Shown piece after piece: positions 1-8,657 of a stretch of 64,000 nucleotides of DNA (its first letter is position 1; the number at the start of each line of letters is the position of its first letter). The stretch covers positions 1 to 64,000 of the forward strand of contig NZ_JABAOB010000001.1 of the NCBI RefSeq assembly GCF_012726295.1, read 5' to 3'. The stretch comes from Chitinophaga sp. Ak27 (lineage in GTDB: Bacteria; Bacteroidota; Bacteroidia; Chitinophagales; Chitinophagaceae). A program made the translations under genes and the position numbers. The notes beneath the pieces are model-generated. The model worked only from the letters and a program-made list of their open reading frames with translations. It was not told where the DNA came from and did no database searches.

Positions 1-332
1 TTAGGCGTATATTGTTTAAATACCTGTTTAGTCTTAGTTTTGGCCATAGTAATTTCAATGTGGTAATTAAAATTACTAATCGGCCCTTTCTCTGCAAAGA
101 AAAGGGCCGACCTTTTTGGTCAGCCCCAAAGCCCGCTATAAGTGAACATAATGAGTCAAAATTGACTTTTCTCAATTTTTCTATTGAAAAGTATCAATTA
201 AAAGAGAAGAGATATAACCTAGCTTTGCTCCGCGTTTTTGTTGTGAAAGCTAGCTGCCTGATGAATTTCTGTCACCATTTGTAGCCACCTGACTTTTATT
301 ACTCACGCTAACATTCAGTTTACTCAAAATTT
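1..332. other. Non-coding left edge with hairpin
   Basis: I see no convincing gene here. One open frame of about 90 codons (12-284) has no recognisable domain, no ribosome site and low-complexity AT-rich content, so I treat it as spurious. The only clear structure is the hairpin at 81-109. The region probably holds the 3' flank of a gene lying to the left and the promoter of the methyltransferase gene at 333. Confidence 0.5.
81..109. terminator. Hairpin, likely terminator
   Basis: A perfect 9-bp stem (81-89 with 101-109, CGGCCCTTT and its complement) encloses an 11-base loop. On the plus strand it is followed by CCTTTTT. It probably ends transcription coming from a gene left of the window. 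Confidence 0.5.
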
Positions 333-944
333 ATGATCGAATCAACTTTAGACAATATGTTGCCGAAGCCCATTTGGTATGCAAATGACGCGGCGTTTGA
401 CTGGTTATATCCGGAGAGGATACAGCAATTATCAAAACGGCATTGGACACCGATGGAAGTTGCAAAAAAGTCCGCTAAATTCCTGTCCGCCGGAACAGGA
501 AAAAAAATTCTGGATATTGGAAGTGGTGTTGGCAAGTTCTGCTTAATAGGAGGATATTTTTTTCCTGAAGCAACATTTTCGGGTGTAGAGCAACGAAAAG
601 AACTGTTTAATTTCGCACAAGCCGCCAGGGAATTGACATGTACCGGAAATGTTGATTTCATCAATTGCAATTTCACACAGGTGGACTTTGACGAATATGA
701 CCATTTCTATTTTTACAATTCTTTTTTTGAAAACCTCGTTGATGAAGGTCAGATAGACCAACAAATAGAATACTCCGTCAGTTTATATAATTATTATGCC
801 CGTTCTATGTTTAAATCTCTGGAGAATAAACCAAGCGGCACAAGACTGGTAACATTTCACAGCCTGGAAGATGAAGTCCCTCCCAGCTATCAATTAGTAG
901 ATGCTACAGTTGACTTCTTATTAAAAATGTGGATAAAGAGATAG
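333..944 (+). CDS. Class I SAM-dependent methyltransferase
   Basis: The 203-residue protein carries the SAM-binding motif I of class I methyltransferases (LDIGSGVGKFC, about residues 57-67), an acidic residue after strand 2 (GVEQRKE) and a DFINCNF stretch in the motif III area. There is no signal peptide, so it is probably cytoplasmic. The substrate cannot be told from sequence; the Rossmann core is complete but the C-terminal substrate region is short. The ATG at 333 is the first start in frame. A small unknown gene follows 27 bases later and may be co-transcribed. The methyltransferase fold is secure; a specific role is not. Confidence 0.8.
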   Translation: MIESTLDNMLPKPIWYANDAAFDWLYPERIQQLSKRHWTPMEVAKKSAKFLSAGTGKKILDIGSGVGKFCLIGGYFFPEATFSGVEQRKELFNFAQAARELTCTGNVDFINCNFTQVDFDEYDHFYFYNSFFENLVDEGQIDQQIEYSVSLYNYYARSMFKSLENKPSGTRLVTFHSLEDEVPPSYQLVDATVDFLLKMWIKR

Positions 945-971
945 ATACAACTAATAATTAAAATCCAGGTA

Positions 972-1253
972 ATGACAGCGGATAAGGATAGTTATTTATT
1001 ATCAGTGACAGAAAAATTGAAATTAGCCCAAAATAATGAGCAGGTAGAGCGTATCATTTCAACGGCTATCAATGGTATTGAACATGCCGGATACCAGGGA
1101 ATGCAAAAATCTTTCAGCTCGCAACTACAGCTCTGGATAGAGCGTTTGTCTCCCCTTGATTGGAATAGCACTCAATGGGCTTGTTTTCGCTATGCGCTGA
1201 TTTACATAAAAAAGTCACCTTTTGTTGCAGAAAGTGCGAAGGCAGGCAACTAA
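972..1253 (+). CDS. Small hypothetical protein
   Basis: This 93-residue soluble protein is predicted helical and has no signal peptide, membrane segment or known motif. It sits between the methyltransferase (27 bases upstream) and the DUF1275 membrane protein (41 bases downstream) on the same strand, so an operon is likely. I do not recognise the family. Normal codon use and operon-like spacing are the only support for it being a gene. Confidence 0.55.
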   Translation: MTADKDSYLLSVTEKLKLAQNNEQVERIISTAINGIEHAGYQGMQKSFSSQLQLWIERLSPLDWNSTQWACFRYALIYIKKSPFVAESAKAGN

Positions 1254-1294
1254 ATTCTTTCATCAGAACAATAAGATTACACACAAAACAACCG

Positions 1295-2032
1295 ATGCTT
1301 CGTCATATAGGCAGGAAACGGAACTACCGACATAATTTACGATTAGCAGTGCTGCTATGCTTCACTGCGGGAATGGTAAATGCGGCCGGACTATTTGCGT
1401 TTTCTGTATTGACAACCAATGTAACCGGACATGCGGCGCTACTGGCACATAAACTGGCCACGGGCGATCTTAGATCGGCGCGCATGGTCGGTCTATGGCT
1501 GGTGCTTTTTCTTGCCGGTGCATTCTTTTCCAGCTTTTGCATCGGAAAATCAGGACAAAACAGGAGATTTGGTTATACCGTTCCCATCATAGCTGAAATT
1601 ACAATCCTTGTGCTTGTAGGTAGCTTCGGGTATACTTTTGATCGCTCGATTATTAAAACGGAATATTTTGCGGGCAGCCTTCTTTTTGCGATGGGCATGC
1701 AAAACGCTTTGGTATCCACCATCTCAGGCAATGTGGTGAGAACTACGCACCTAACCGGTATGTTTACTGATTTAGGGATTGACCTTTACGCGCTGGTTTC
1801 AACATCACCTGAAAATAATGGCAGCATTCGAAAGAAAATTGTGCTACGGTTGGTAATCATATTTTTCTTTCTTGCCGGGTGTATTTTGGGAGGATATGTC
1901 TTTCTACACTTAAAATATTATACTTTTTTCATCCCTTCCGTTATACTTGTCGTTGCTATGTTTTACGATGCATTCCGCGTTCGATTTTCAAAAATGGTTC
2001 ACCGGATCAAAATACGGGACAGGAAAAATTAG
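1295..2032 (+). CDS. YoaK/DUF1275 family membrane protein
   Basis: About 245 residues with six or seven hydrophobic segments. Family hallmarks are the first segment (FTAGMVNAAGLFAF), the TTNVTGHAA motif, the central MGMQNALVS motif and THLTGMFTDLG. These match the DUF1275 (YoaK) family of inner-membrane proteins, whose transport or signalling role is not established. An open frame extends upstream to 1175, but that part overlaps the preceding gene and lacks membrane character, so I place the start at the ATG at 1295. The 3' end overlaps the opposing DUF983 gene by four bases. Confidence 0.85.
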   Translation: MLRHIGRKRNYRHNLRLAVLLCFTAGMVNAAGLFAFSVLTTNVTGHAALLAHKLATGDLRSARMVGLWLVLFLAGAFFSSFCIGKSGQNRRFGYTVPIIAEITILVLVGSFGYTFDRSIIKTEYFAGSLLFAMGMQNALVSTISGNVVRTTHLTGMFTDLGIDLYALVSTSPENNGSIRKKIVLRLVIIFFFLAGCILGGYVFLHLKYYTFFIPSVILVVAMFYDAFRVRFSKMVHRIKIRDRKN

Positions 2033-2442
2033 TGCTGATCTTCTGCTTCAGGATCATAACCTATATAAAAAGTCAGGTACAAAGTACGGGAAAGCCTCAT
2101 CAACACAGGCATTGAGAGGGTAAGTATAATACCATTCACGATCAACCAATGGAAAATACTATTATCTCGCCACGTTATACCAAATATCAGCCAATACCAG
2201 GTTAAATTTAAAATGGAAAACATAACTGCCAACACATAACTTACATACCCTGTTCCGTACCAAAAGCCAATCTCGAGTTCTGTCCGCTGGCCACAAACCG
2301 GGCAATTATCCTGCATATCCAGTACTTTGTTTAAATTGTAGGGATTATCATTCTTAAATAGCTTCCCTGTTCTACAGCGGGGACATTTATTCTTTATAAT
2401 ACTTGAAATAAAACCGGATTTCTTCAAACTATGTCTTTTCAT
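2029..2442 (-). CDS. DUF983 family zinc-ribbon membrane protein
   Basis: The 137-residue protein starts with two CxxC knuckles (CPRC near residue 20, CPVC near residue 47), predicted to bind zinc, followed by two hydrophobic helices. This layout is typical of DUF983 proteins, which are common in Bacteroidota and alphaproteobacteria and have no firm function. It converges on the DUF1275 gene with a four-base overlap. The GcvH-like gene lies 44 bases upstream on the same strand, so the two may share a transcript. Confidence 0.85.
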   Translation of the reverse strand: MKRHSLKKSGFISSIIKNKCPRCRTGKLFKNDNPYNLNKVLDMQDNCPVCGQRTELEIGFWYGTGYVSYVLAVMFSILNLTWYWLIFGITWRDNSIFHWLIVNGIILTLSMPVLMRLSRTLYLTFYIGYDPEAEDQH

Positions 2443-2486
2443 CTTCTTTTTATTATTACCTGGCTGGCAGTTCTTTTCAGAAATAA

Positions 2487-2891
2487 TTAATGGGCTACCC
2501 TACCCCGAATTAGCTTTTGGTAACTTTCTGGTGATAAGAGAGGTTCCTGATTGTGAAATTTCAAGGGCGTTACAAAAAACACCCATCCTTTGTCTTGCGG
2601 GCTCTCCAGGATGAGGTTTAGATTTCCGGACAGCTGTTGGTTCTGCCCAAGATATTTACAGGAGATAGGAGCAAATATGGGAATGATTTCGTCGGAGGTA
2701 TGGATTTCAGCCACCACGGTTCCCCGATTAATAATGCCTTTCGGACTGAACCACTTAACATTAACAATATTCTCAATATTCTTTAGTCTAAATGCAGAAA
2801 TACCTACAAATCCGACTGATCCGTTGATATCGATCCACTCATGGTTAGGCGTAAAATTGATCCGCGGGCGGGAAACTGTTGATCTTCTCAT
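2487..2891 (-). CDS. GcvH-like protein lacking the lipoyl lysine
   Basis: The 134-residue protein aligns along its length with glycine cleavage H protein: TPNHEWI at the N-terminus, FVGIS, a GIINRGTVVAEI stretch, FAPIS and DKGWVFFV near the end. In true H proteins the strand before the AP(V/I)S turn carries ESVKA, whose lysine is lipoylated. Here the aligned stretch reads HTSDE and the lysine position is Asp67. It therefore cannot carry lipoate at the usual place and is unlikely to serve glycine cleavage. No gcvT or gcvP is nearby. It may be a structural or regulatory paralogue. Fold confident, function unknown. Confidence 0.75.
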   Translation of the reverse strand: MRRSTVSRPRINFTPNHEWIDINGSVGFVGISAFRLKNIENIVNVKWFSPKGIINRGTVVAEIHTSDEIIPIFAPISCKYLGQNQQLSGNLNLILESPQDKGWVFFVTPLKFHNQEPLLSPESYQKLIRGRVAH

Positions 2892-3051
2892 GGCGCAAAG
2901 GTACCTTCGATATTGTTTGATTTAATTGATACTTTGCAATGTAAAAATTGAGAAAAGTCATTTTTGTGCTTCGTGGAGTATATGTATGTTATTTGAAGCC
3001 GGCCTAATGTAATAACCACAATTAAAGCGGCATGGCTAATCTAGATAACTA

Positions 3052-5145
3052 TCATCTATCTTTAGTAATTACATCCATCTCAGCATATCCTGCGGTGCTT
3101 TTGCCGTAAATGTCGCTTAAAGCACGAAGTTTAATATATCGTGCGTTTATCGGTGAAAATACTCTTGTTTGCCACACTGGATTATTTTTTATATTCGGGA
3201 ATTCACCTTCCTCTACCAGTTTCCATTCTGCATTATCATTCGAAACCAAAAATTGATATCGTGTAATTGCTCCTGAGGTATTTCCGGGATCTGGTAAATA
3301 TCTAAATCCTGATAAGGTCTGGATGTCTTCCAGATCAATTAACAGGTCAACAGGCATTTTTCCGGTTTGACTTTGGTGCCATGCTGTAGCTGGATTTCCG
3401 TCGAAGATGAGACTTGCCTTTTCATCATTTGTCTCCAAAATTTTCCAATACTTTCTGGAAATGTCAAATTTTTCCGCTGACGCAGCGCTGCTTTTAGCGG
3501 AAGAAGGATCATATGCAAAAGCATTTATCTCTATTTTTCCTTCGGAGAGAAAAGGGCCACTGTATTTCTTCGATTTCGTTGTCGGCCGTGTACCATCTAA
3601 GGTATAATATATAGTCGAGGCAGCATCTGCCGGCTTAATAGTTACTTCTCCCACCTGGTTTCTGGTAATTACCGGCGCCGCCAGAATTTGTGGTGCATTA
3701 TAAATGCCTATAGCAGAAATTACAGGAGCACCTTTTGAGCCAGTAATATTGAAACGAAATTTTGCCGCTTTTATCGCGGTGAAGCACAGGATACGTTTAT
3801 ATCCGATAGTCGTTGCTTTTGCCAGCTCCTTCCAATTACCATCAACAAGCGCTTCAATAGTGAAAGACTTTACTCGCTGCCCTAATGGTATATATTCCTG
3901 GGCCATAAAACGGTTAAAGATAGTTGGTTTATCGAACGTCAGTATTAATGTCGCACCGGTTACACTGTCGTCAGTTGCCCAATAAGTATCAGCTTTATTA
4001 TCTGTTGCCATTGCCGGTCCAAATTGCATTGCATTTCCCCTGACATTAGAAGCAGTGGCTTTCGTGTTTGTAACAAGATTGACAGCAAATGCTTCTTTTA
4101 CCGCTTCCGCCAGTGCAAGTGCGGCTTTTTCATCATTAGGGTGGATCAAGCCATTCGGCATAATCGGGAAGTTCAGCAATAAGGAACCATTACGTCCGAT
4201 CGAATTATACCAGGTTTCCATTAGCTGCGGAACAGTTTTCACTTGTCCATCTTCGTGCGGATGATAAAACCATTCGGGCCTGATAGAAGTATTTACTTCT
4301 GCAGGCACCCAGGCATCACCTGTTTCCAGACCATAATGCAACATATTCCATGTAACTTCTCCTTTTGCATTCAGCAGACTCCAGTTCGTTTCGCCGACCA
4401 GGCCACCTTCTGTTCCTACCCAACGCAAGTCTCCTCTATCGCCTCCATCATTCCATATGACACAGTTTGGTTGTAGCTTTCGAATGAGCTTATAAGTATT
4501 TTGCCAGTCATAATAAGTAGTCCGGTCAATAGTACGTGTTTCGTTAGCGCCCCCATAATATCCGGACCCGCCATTAGCGCCATCAAACCAGACCTCAAAA
4601 ATCGGCCCGTAGTTCGTAAGGAGCTCTGTTAGCTGATTTCTGAAATAGGTGATATACTCCGGTTTTCCATAATCAGGATGGTTTCTATCCCAAGGCGATA
4701 AATATATACCCAACTTCAGGCCATATTCCTTACAGGCATCCGCCATCTCCCGCACTACATCTCCTTTTCCATGCTTCCACGGCGCATTTTTTACGGAATA
4801 TGCCGTATACTTGGATGGCCATAAGCAAAAACCACAATGGTGTTTTGCAGTTATAATAATCCCTTTCATACCTGCTTCTTTACAAATACGTGCCCATTGG
4901 CGACAATTGAGCTTTGCAGGATTAAATAATTTAACGTCTTCGTTACCAAATCCCCAGGATTGATCAGTATAAGTATTTAAGGAGAAATGTACAAAGGCGT
5001 AATACTTCATTTCCTGCCATCTGATCTGATTTGCCGTGGGCACCGGGCCAATAGGAGCTGGAGCCTTAACCTGGGCATAGGTAAAATATGCAGGGCATAG
5101 GAAAAAAATTACCCCACACAATAATAATCTCATTACTTTAACCAT
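3052..5145 (-). CDS. Alpha-L-fucosidase (GH29), secreted
   Basis: The 697-residue protein removes alpha-linked L-fucose from glycans and acts outside the cytoplasm: it begins with a signal peptide (residues 1-24, cleavage near TYA-QVK). The GH29 catalytic domain spans about residues 35-350, with the substrate-binding pair KHHCGFC (His102/His103) and the nucleophile in EVWFDG (Asp188). An F5/8 type C-like carbohydrate-binding region follows (about 360-480), then a chitobiase C-terminal-like Ig repeat (about 495-560, with TIYYTLDGTRPT) and a second discoidin-like domain (about 565-690). It is monocistronic. The gene stands alone rather than in a polysaccharide utilisation locus, at least within this window. 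Confidence 0.93.
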   Translation of the reverse strand: MVKVMRLLLCGVIFFLCPAYFTYAQVKAPAPIGPVPTANQIRWQEMKYYAFVHFSLNTYTDQSWGFGNEDVKLFNPAKLNCRQWARICKEAGMKGIIITAKHHCGFCLWPSKYTAYSVKNAPWKHGKGDVVREMADACKEYGLKLGIYLSPWDRNHPDYGKPEYITYFRNQLTELLTNYGPIFEVWFDGANGGSGYYGGANETRTIDRTTYYDWQNTYKLIRKLQPNCVIWNDGGDRGDLRWVGTEGGLVGETNWSLLNAKGEVTWNMLHYGLETGDAWVPAEVNTSIRPEWFYHPHEDGQVKTVPQLMETWYNSIGRNGSLLLNFPIMPNGLIHPNDEKAALALAEAVKEAFAVNLVTNTKATASNVRGNAMQFGPAMATDNKADTYWATDDSVTGATLILTFDKPTIFNRFMAQEYIPLGQRVKSFTIEALVDGNWKELAKATTIGYKRILCFTAIKAAKFRFNITGSKGAPVISAIGIYNAPQILAAPVITRNQVGEVTIKPADAASTIYYTLDGTRPTTKSKKYSGPFLSEGKIEINAFAYDPSSAKSSAASAEKFDISRKYWKILETNDEKASLIFDGNPATAWHQSQTGKMPVDLLIDLEDIQTLSGFRYLPDPGNTSGAITRYQFLVSNDNAEWKLVEEGEFPNIKNNPVWQTRVFSPINARYIKLRALSDIYGKSTAGYAEMDVITKDR

Positions 5146-5639
5146 CTTATAATTGATTTTTTCCGCAGGCCACTTTCTTCAGGGCGCTGAGCTACTTATT
5201 TTAGTGACATGGAATTTTAGAGATAAACCTGTAACCCGACTAATAAAAGCAAAGGTAATTGGTAATTCAAACATACTGCTAAATACTCACCCAACCTTTG
5301 CCCATTTAGGACTTTTCCTTATACAAAACCGACTATTTGAGATTTGTTAACTGAAACAAGTCTGTATCTGACTTCAAAGCACCTCGATCATTTCTGTATT
5401 CACCATTGTGACAACCCTTCAACCAGGAAATCCAGCCTATGGCTTTATTATTGATGGGTACATATCATCTCCTATTTTACTGGTTTTAAATTTTTTGTCT
5501 TCATTTAATTGTTTTAAATTACCTGGTGCAGAAACGGGTACAGCGTCCCCGTTTAGCCCGATACCCTCAAATAATATTATCAAAGTAACCATTTTACCCA
5601 ATTATTTTCTCACGGTAGTTTCATTGATGTTTTAGTGAC
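5146..5639. other. Intergenic region between fucosidase and AraC genes
   Basis: No credible coding sequence is present; two open frames of 65-75 codons show no domain or start signal. The two flanking genes diverge, so the region should hold both promoters. The only element I can point to is the TACCTTTG at 5250-5257. Confidence 0.5.
5250..5257 (-). promoter_or_regulatory. Possible -7 element for the fucosidase gene
   Basis: The minus strand reads TACCTTTG, matching the Bacteroidota -7 consensus TAnnTTTG, about 105 bases upstream of the fucosidase start. No clear TTTG lies at the proper upstream distance, so support is weak. Confidence 0.3.
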
Positions 5640-6674
5640 ATGGAAGAACGAATTTTTTCTTGCAAAATAGGAATTACTCCCTGTTGGATAGAAGCACTCA
5701 GCGTGGCGCTAATGGAGCGTACGCAAATGGGCTATACTGCCAGCGGTTATCGCATCATTAAATGCTGGGCACATCCATCGGTTGCAGAGGGTGTATCCTG
5801 TTACTTACAGCTGAATGAAAATATGGCAGTACGTTATGCTAACCTGCAATATCACTCCCCTGTTCACCTGAATATGCTCAATGATGACGGCTATTGTCTT
5901 TTACATTTCTCCCAACAGGAAAACCTTTACCTGCCTTCATCTCCGGGATTACTTCCTCCTTCCCTGACAAACACCGTTACCCTGATGAATTGTGCCCAGA
6001 TGCAATCTGCCTATCCCGGGAATCCGGGTAAATCAGGCACCCGGCAGCATGGAATTTGTTTGATCATGAAGAAGAAATCCGCATTAAAAATGGGCGTCCG
6101 GCTGTTGAATAAGGCGACTTTATACCAGCTGTTTAATCCTCCTCTCCATGCCATATTTATGCAGAATAAGATGGATCCGCGGGCATGTAAAATCATTCGT
6201 GAGTTAGATCAGATCAATATCCGTCATGCGGCCTTCGGGCTGCATCTTACCGCTGCCTCCTATTCCCTGCTAGCGGGCTTCCAGGATATGCTGACGAACC
6301 AACCTCTGCTAACCACGCATAAAGTATATGGCGCCGACGAGCACGCCATTTATAGTACCGCTGCCTATATCACCGACAATATTGAAGCTGAATTTCCTGG
6401 CCTGGAGGAGCTGGCGATGAAAGCTAATATGTCTGTATCAAAATATAAATTACTCTTCGGTAAAATTTATGGCATTGCGCCCAAGCAACTCTTCATTGAA
6501 AAGCAACTCGAGCATGCGAAAAAGCTGCTGGAATCGGGCAAATATAAAGTAGTGGAGGTATGCCAGCAATTAGGTTATAGTAATCCGGGGTTCTTCTCCC
6601 ACCAGTTCAGGAAAAAATTCGGCATCTCTCCCCGCGGTGTTTCTTGCTGTGACAATGAAAAACCGGGCAGTTAG
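5640..6674 (+). CDS. AraC-family transcriptional regulator
   Basis: The 344-residue regulator has a C-terminal AraC/XylS double helix-turn-helix (about residues 245-338). Recognisable parts are LEELAMKANMSVSKYKLLF (first helix pair), the long linker helix with AKKLLESGKYKVVEVCQQLGY, and the signature SNPGFFSHQFRKKFGISP. The N-terminal 230 residues have no ligand domain I can name. The gene ends against the 3' end of the Tc toxin operon, sharing a bidirectional terminator. Control of the toxin operon is a guess from adjacency only. Confidence 0.88.
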   Translation: MEERIFSCKIGITPCWIEALSVALMERTQMGYTASGYRIIKCWAHPSVAEGVSCYLQLNENMAVRYANLQYHSPVHLNMLNDDGYCLLHFSQQENLYLPSSPGLLPPSLTNTVTLMNCAQMQSAYPGNPGKSGTRQHGICLIMKKKSALKMGVRLLNKATLYQLFNPPLHAIFMQNKMDPRACKIIRELDQINIRHAAFGLHLTAASYSLLAGFQDMLTNQPLLTTHKVYGADEHAIYSTAAYITDNIEAEFPGLEELAMKANMSVSKYKLLFGKIYGIAPKQLFIEKQLEHAKKLLESGKYKVVEVCQQLGYSNPGFFSHQFRKKFGISPRGVSCCDNEKPGS

Positions 6675-6690
6675 AAAACTGACCCGGTTA
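6661..6690. terminator. Bidirectional terminator between araC-type gene and toxin operon
   Basis: A GC-rich hairpin pairs AACCGGG-CAGTT with AACTG-A-CCCGGTT across a four-base loop, giving about 12 bp with one bulged base. It overlaps the stop codon of the AraC gene (6672-6674) and lies 22 bases beyond the end of the opposing Hint gene, so it can serve both directions. Confidence 0.65.
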
Positions 6691-6711
6691 TAAAAACCCT
6701 CAATTATAGCA

Positions 6712-8607
6712 TCATTTATTTCCTGGCGCCTTAAAAGAAGTAGACGCGTATTTAGGATCCATACCAGTACCAAGCGCCGACTTCAGGTTCTTCGCTGTCA
6801 CTTTATAGGTGGTATCCGGTTTCAGTACATTTACGACCAGGTCTACCACAAAATCACGCTGCGGATTTCTCCTGGCGGTGACTACCTCCACAGTTGGATC
6901 AAACTCATAATTCTTTGGATCATCCGTTGTTGCTGGATCCAGGGCCAGGCTGAATGTCAGGGAAACATCTGTCAGACTGGTGGCATTGGCCAATTGTAAT
7001 TCTATTTTCTTCGCTGGAGGGCCACCAGCACATTCAGGCAATCCGCCGCCGAATGGAGCGCTTTGAATGATGGTGGTGCGACAGGCAATAGATGGATCGT
7101 GTAATGGATCCAGCGGATTACCTCCTGCATTTTCCGGGTTAATGAGACTAAACATATATTCCCATTGGCTAATGGCTGCTGTGATGTATTGGAAGGCAGG
7201 CGTATTTATCCATAGTCTGGAACCTACGATACTAAAAGAATATCTGTCTGCCTGACCTACAGCTGAATAACCTTCCAGTACTTTAGGCTCTCCGCCATAG
7301 AAGCAACCTACCCCATGACCCATCGCCATGGCGATGCCTTCATAATTGAAACCTATCAGACGTGCCAGCCCTCCGGTCAATATCACTACTTTCTGACCAT
7401 AGGCTTCAAATGCATACACCTGCGGCATCAGGTCAAACGGATCATAATAGAAAACGATATCTGGATAAGAGCCTTGCAGTTGGCGGCGGACGGTATCATA
7501 ATTTATCTGCGCCATCGGATCTCCCAGGGAAATGAATTTTCCATTTTTCAGGATGTCTTCTGACTGAGCGGATGTCAATAGCCTTTGTGCTCCTACTGGA
7601 ATAGGCGCAGATTGGCGGCGGTAGGTGGTGAACATTCCACCAGCGGTACGTTTTTTTCCACCATCGGGGCCAGTGGTAGCCTGGTGATTGAAATGGAAGA
7701 AGACATCAGATTTGACCACATGCTTCTTCATATTCCGATCATATTCAACAGTACCGATGCGAGGCAGGTTTTCGTAATTATCTACTTTCCTGTCACTGGG
7801 TAAGGAATCGAAATTCAGCTGGAATTCAAAGTCGCCTGCAACGACGCCCCCGGTGAGGATCAGGTGTCCATCGGGATTTTTATTCCATAATTCTCCCGCA
7901 GCGATGTGATGTACAGCGCCATTGTAGTTACCCATGCTCACAAATACTACCTCAACGTCATTCCCTTCTTTGTCTACCAGCTTATCTCCGGGTACCAGGC
8001 GACTGGAAGTCGTATATTTTCCGTTAGACAACAGGAAAGGCTGGTCCTGTGTGCAGATAAGATCTTTCGCCTGATCAGTACCGAAGCCGATGTAGACCAT
8101 CATAGGCTGCGGGCCTTCTCCTGTTCCCATGCTTAACTTCACGAGGGAGTTGGACCATTTGGGTTTTACGCCGCCGTTCACCGACCCCGTCAAGACTTCC
8201 GCTCCAACAGGGATGGTGTAGATCTCCGCATACCCGTCAGGCACTGCCACCAGTGTTTCTTTGGCAAAACATGCGCAACAGCAATAGCACCAGTCCATTG
8301 TCCAGTTTGGGTCCTGCTGTATAAGTGCATTACACTGCTGGAAATAAGTGGAAGGGGGAAAATACTTCCACTCATTTTTGGGAGCGTTCTTGCAAACGGC
8401 GACACGGACCTGAAAATAAATGATACCCGCATCTACGCATTCCTGGTGATAATCGCCACCTACGCCGGTGAGTGTATCACAATGGTAAGGAAGGCTCAGG
8501 GTATCACAGGGAATACGTTGTGCATCGAGGATCTTTTGTTTACAGGTATTGGGATCGTAAGATGCTGCGATCACCGCCTTTTGGGGTTTTGCTTTAACTT
8601 CTGCCAT
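6712..8607 (-). CDS. Hint-domain protein with peptidase-like and Ig-like segments
   Basis: This 631-residue protein is the last gene of the Tc operon, 50 bases after the zinc-ribbon gene. Residues 1-112 are Cys-rich. A Hint (hedgehog/intein) domain starts at Cys113 (CFAKETLVAVPDG), has block B near residue 186 (TQDQPFLLSNG, then LVPGDKLV) and a block-F/G-like end near 248-260 (HLILTGGVVAGDF). The block-B His is Gln and the terminal HN pair is absent, so splicing is unlikely. Residues 380-465 resemble a zinc peptidase, but the HExGH site reads HGVGC (431-435) and the downstream ExQAD reads VGQAD, so it looks inactive. Residues 535-630 resemble a bacterial SbsA-type Ig domain. No signal peptide is seen. 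Its role with the toxin is unknown. Confidence 0.7.
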   Translation of the reverse strand: MAEVKAKPQKAVIAASYDPNTCKQKILDAQRIPCDTLSLPYHCDTLTGVGGDYHQECVDAGIIYFQVRVAVCKNAPKNEWKYFPPSTYFQQCNALIQQDPNWTMDWCYCCCACFAKETLVAVPDGYAEIYTIPVGAEVLTGSVNGGVKPKWSNSLVKLSMGTGEGPQPMMVYIGFGTDQAKDLICTQDQPFLLSNGKYTTSSRLVPGDKLVDKEGNDVEVVFVSMGNYNGAVHHIAAGELWNKNPDGHLILTGGVVAGDFEFQLNFDSLPSDRKVDNYENLPRIGTVEYDRNMKKHVVKSDVFFHFNHQATTGPDGGKKRTAGGMFTTYRRQSAPIPVGAQRLLTSAQSEDILKNGKFISLGDPMAQINYDTVRRQLQGSYPDIVFYYDPFDLMPQVYAFEAYGQKVVILTGGLARLIGFNYEGIAMAMGHGVGCFYGGEPKVLEGYSAVGQADRYSFSIVGSRLWINTPAFQYITAAISQWEYMFSLINPENAGGNPLDPLHDPSIACRTTIIQSAPFGGGLPECAGGPPAKKIELQLANATSLTDVSLTFSLALDPATTDDPKNYEFDPTVEVVTARRNPQRDFVVDLVVNVLKPDTTYKVTAKNLKSALGTGMDPKYASTSFKAPGNK

Positions 8608-8657
8608 AAAATAGGATTTTGTGTTATGGAATAATTTTTCCGGATTTATAGGGGGTA

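Noticed and set aside
12..284. Open frame of 90 codons at the left edge
   Set aside because: AT-rich, crosses the terminator-like hairpin at 81-109, no domain and no ribosome site.
5153..5635. Two short open frames between the fucosidase and AraC genes
   Set aside because: No domain, no ribosome site; the region is expected to hold two divergent promoters.
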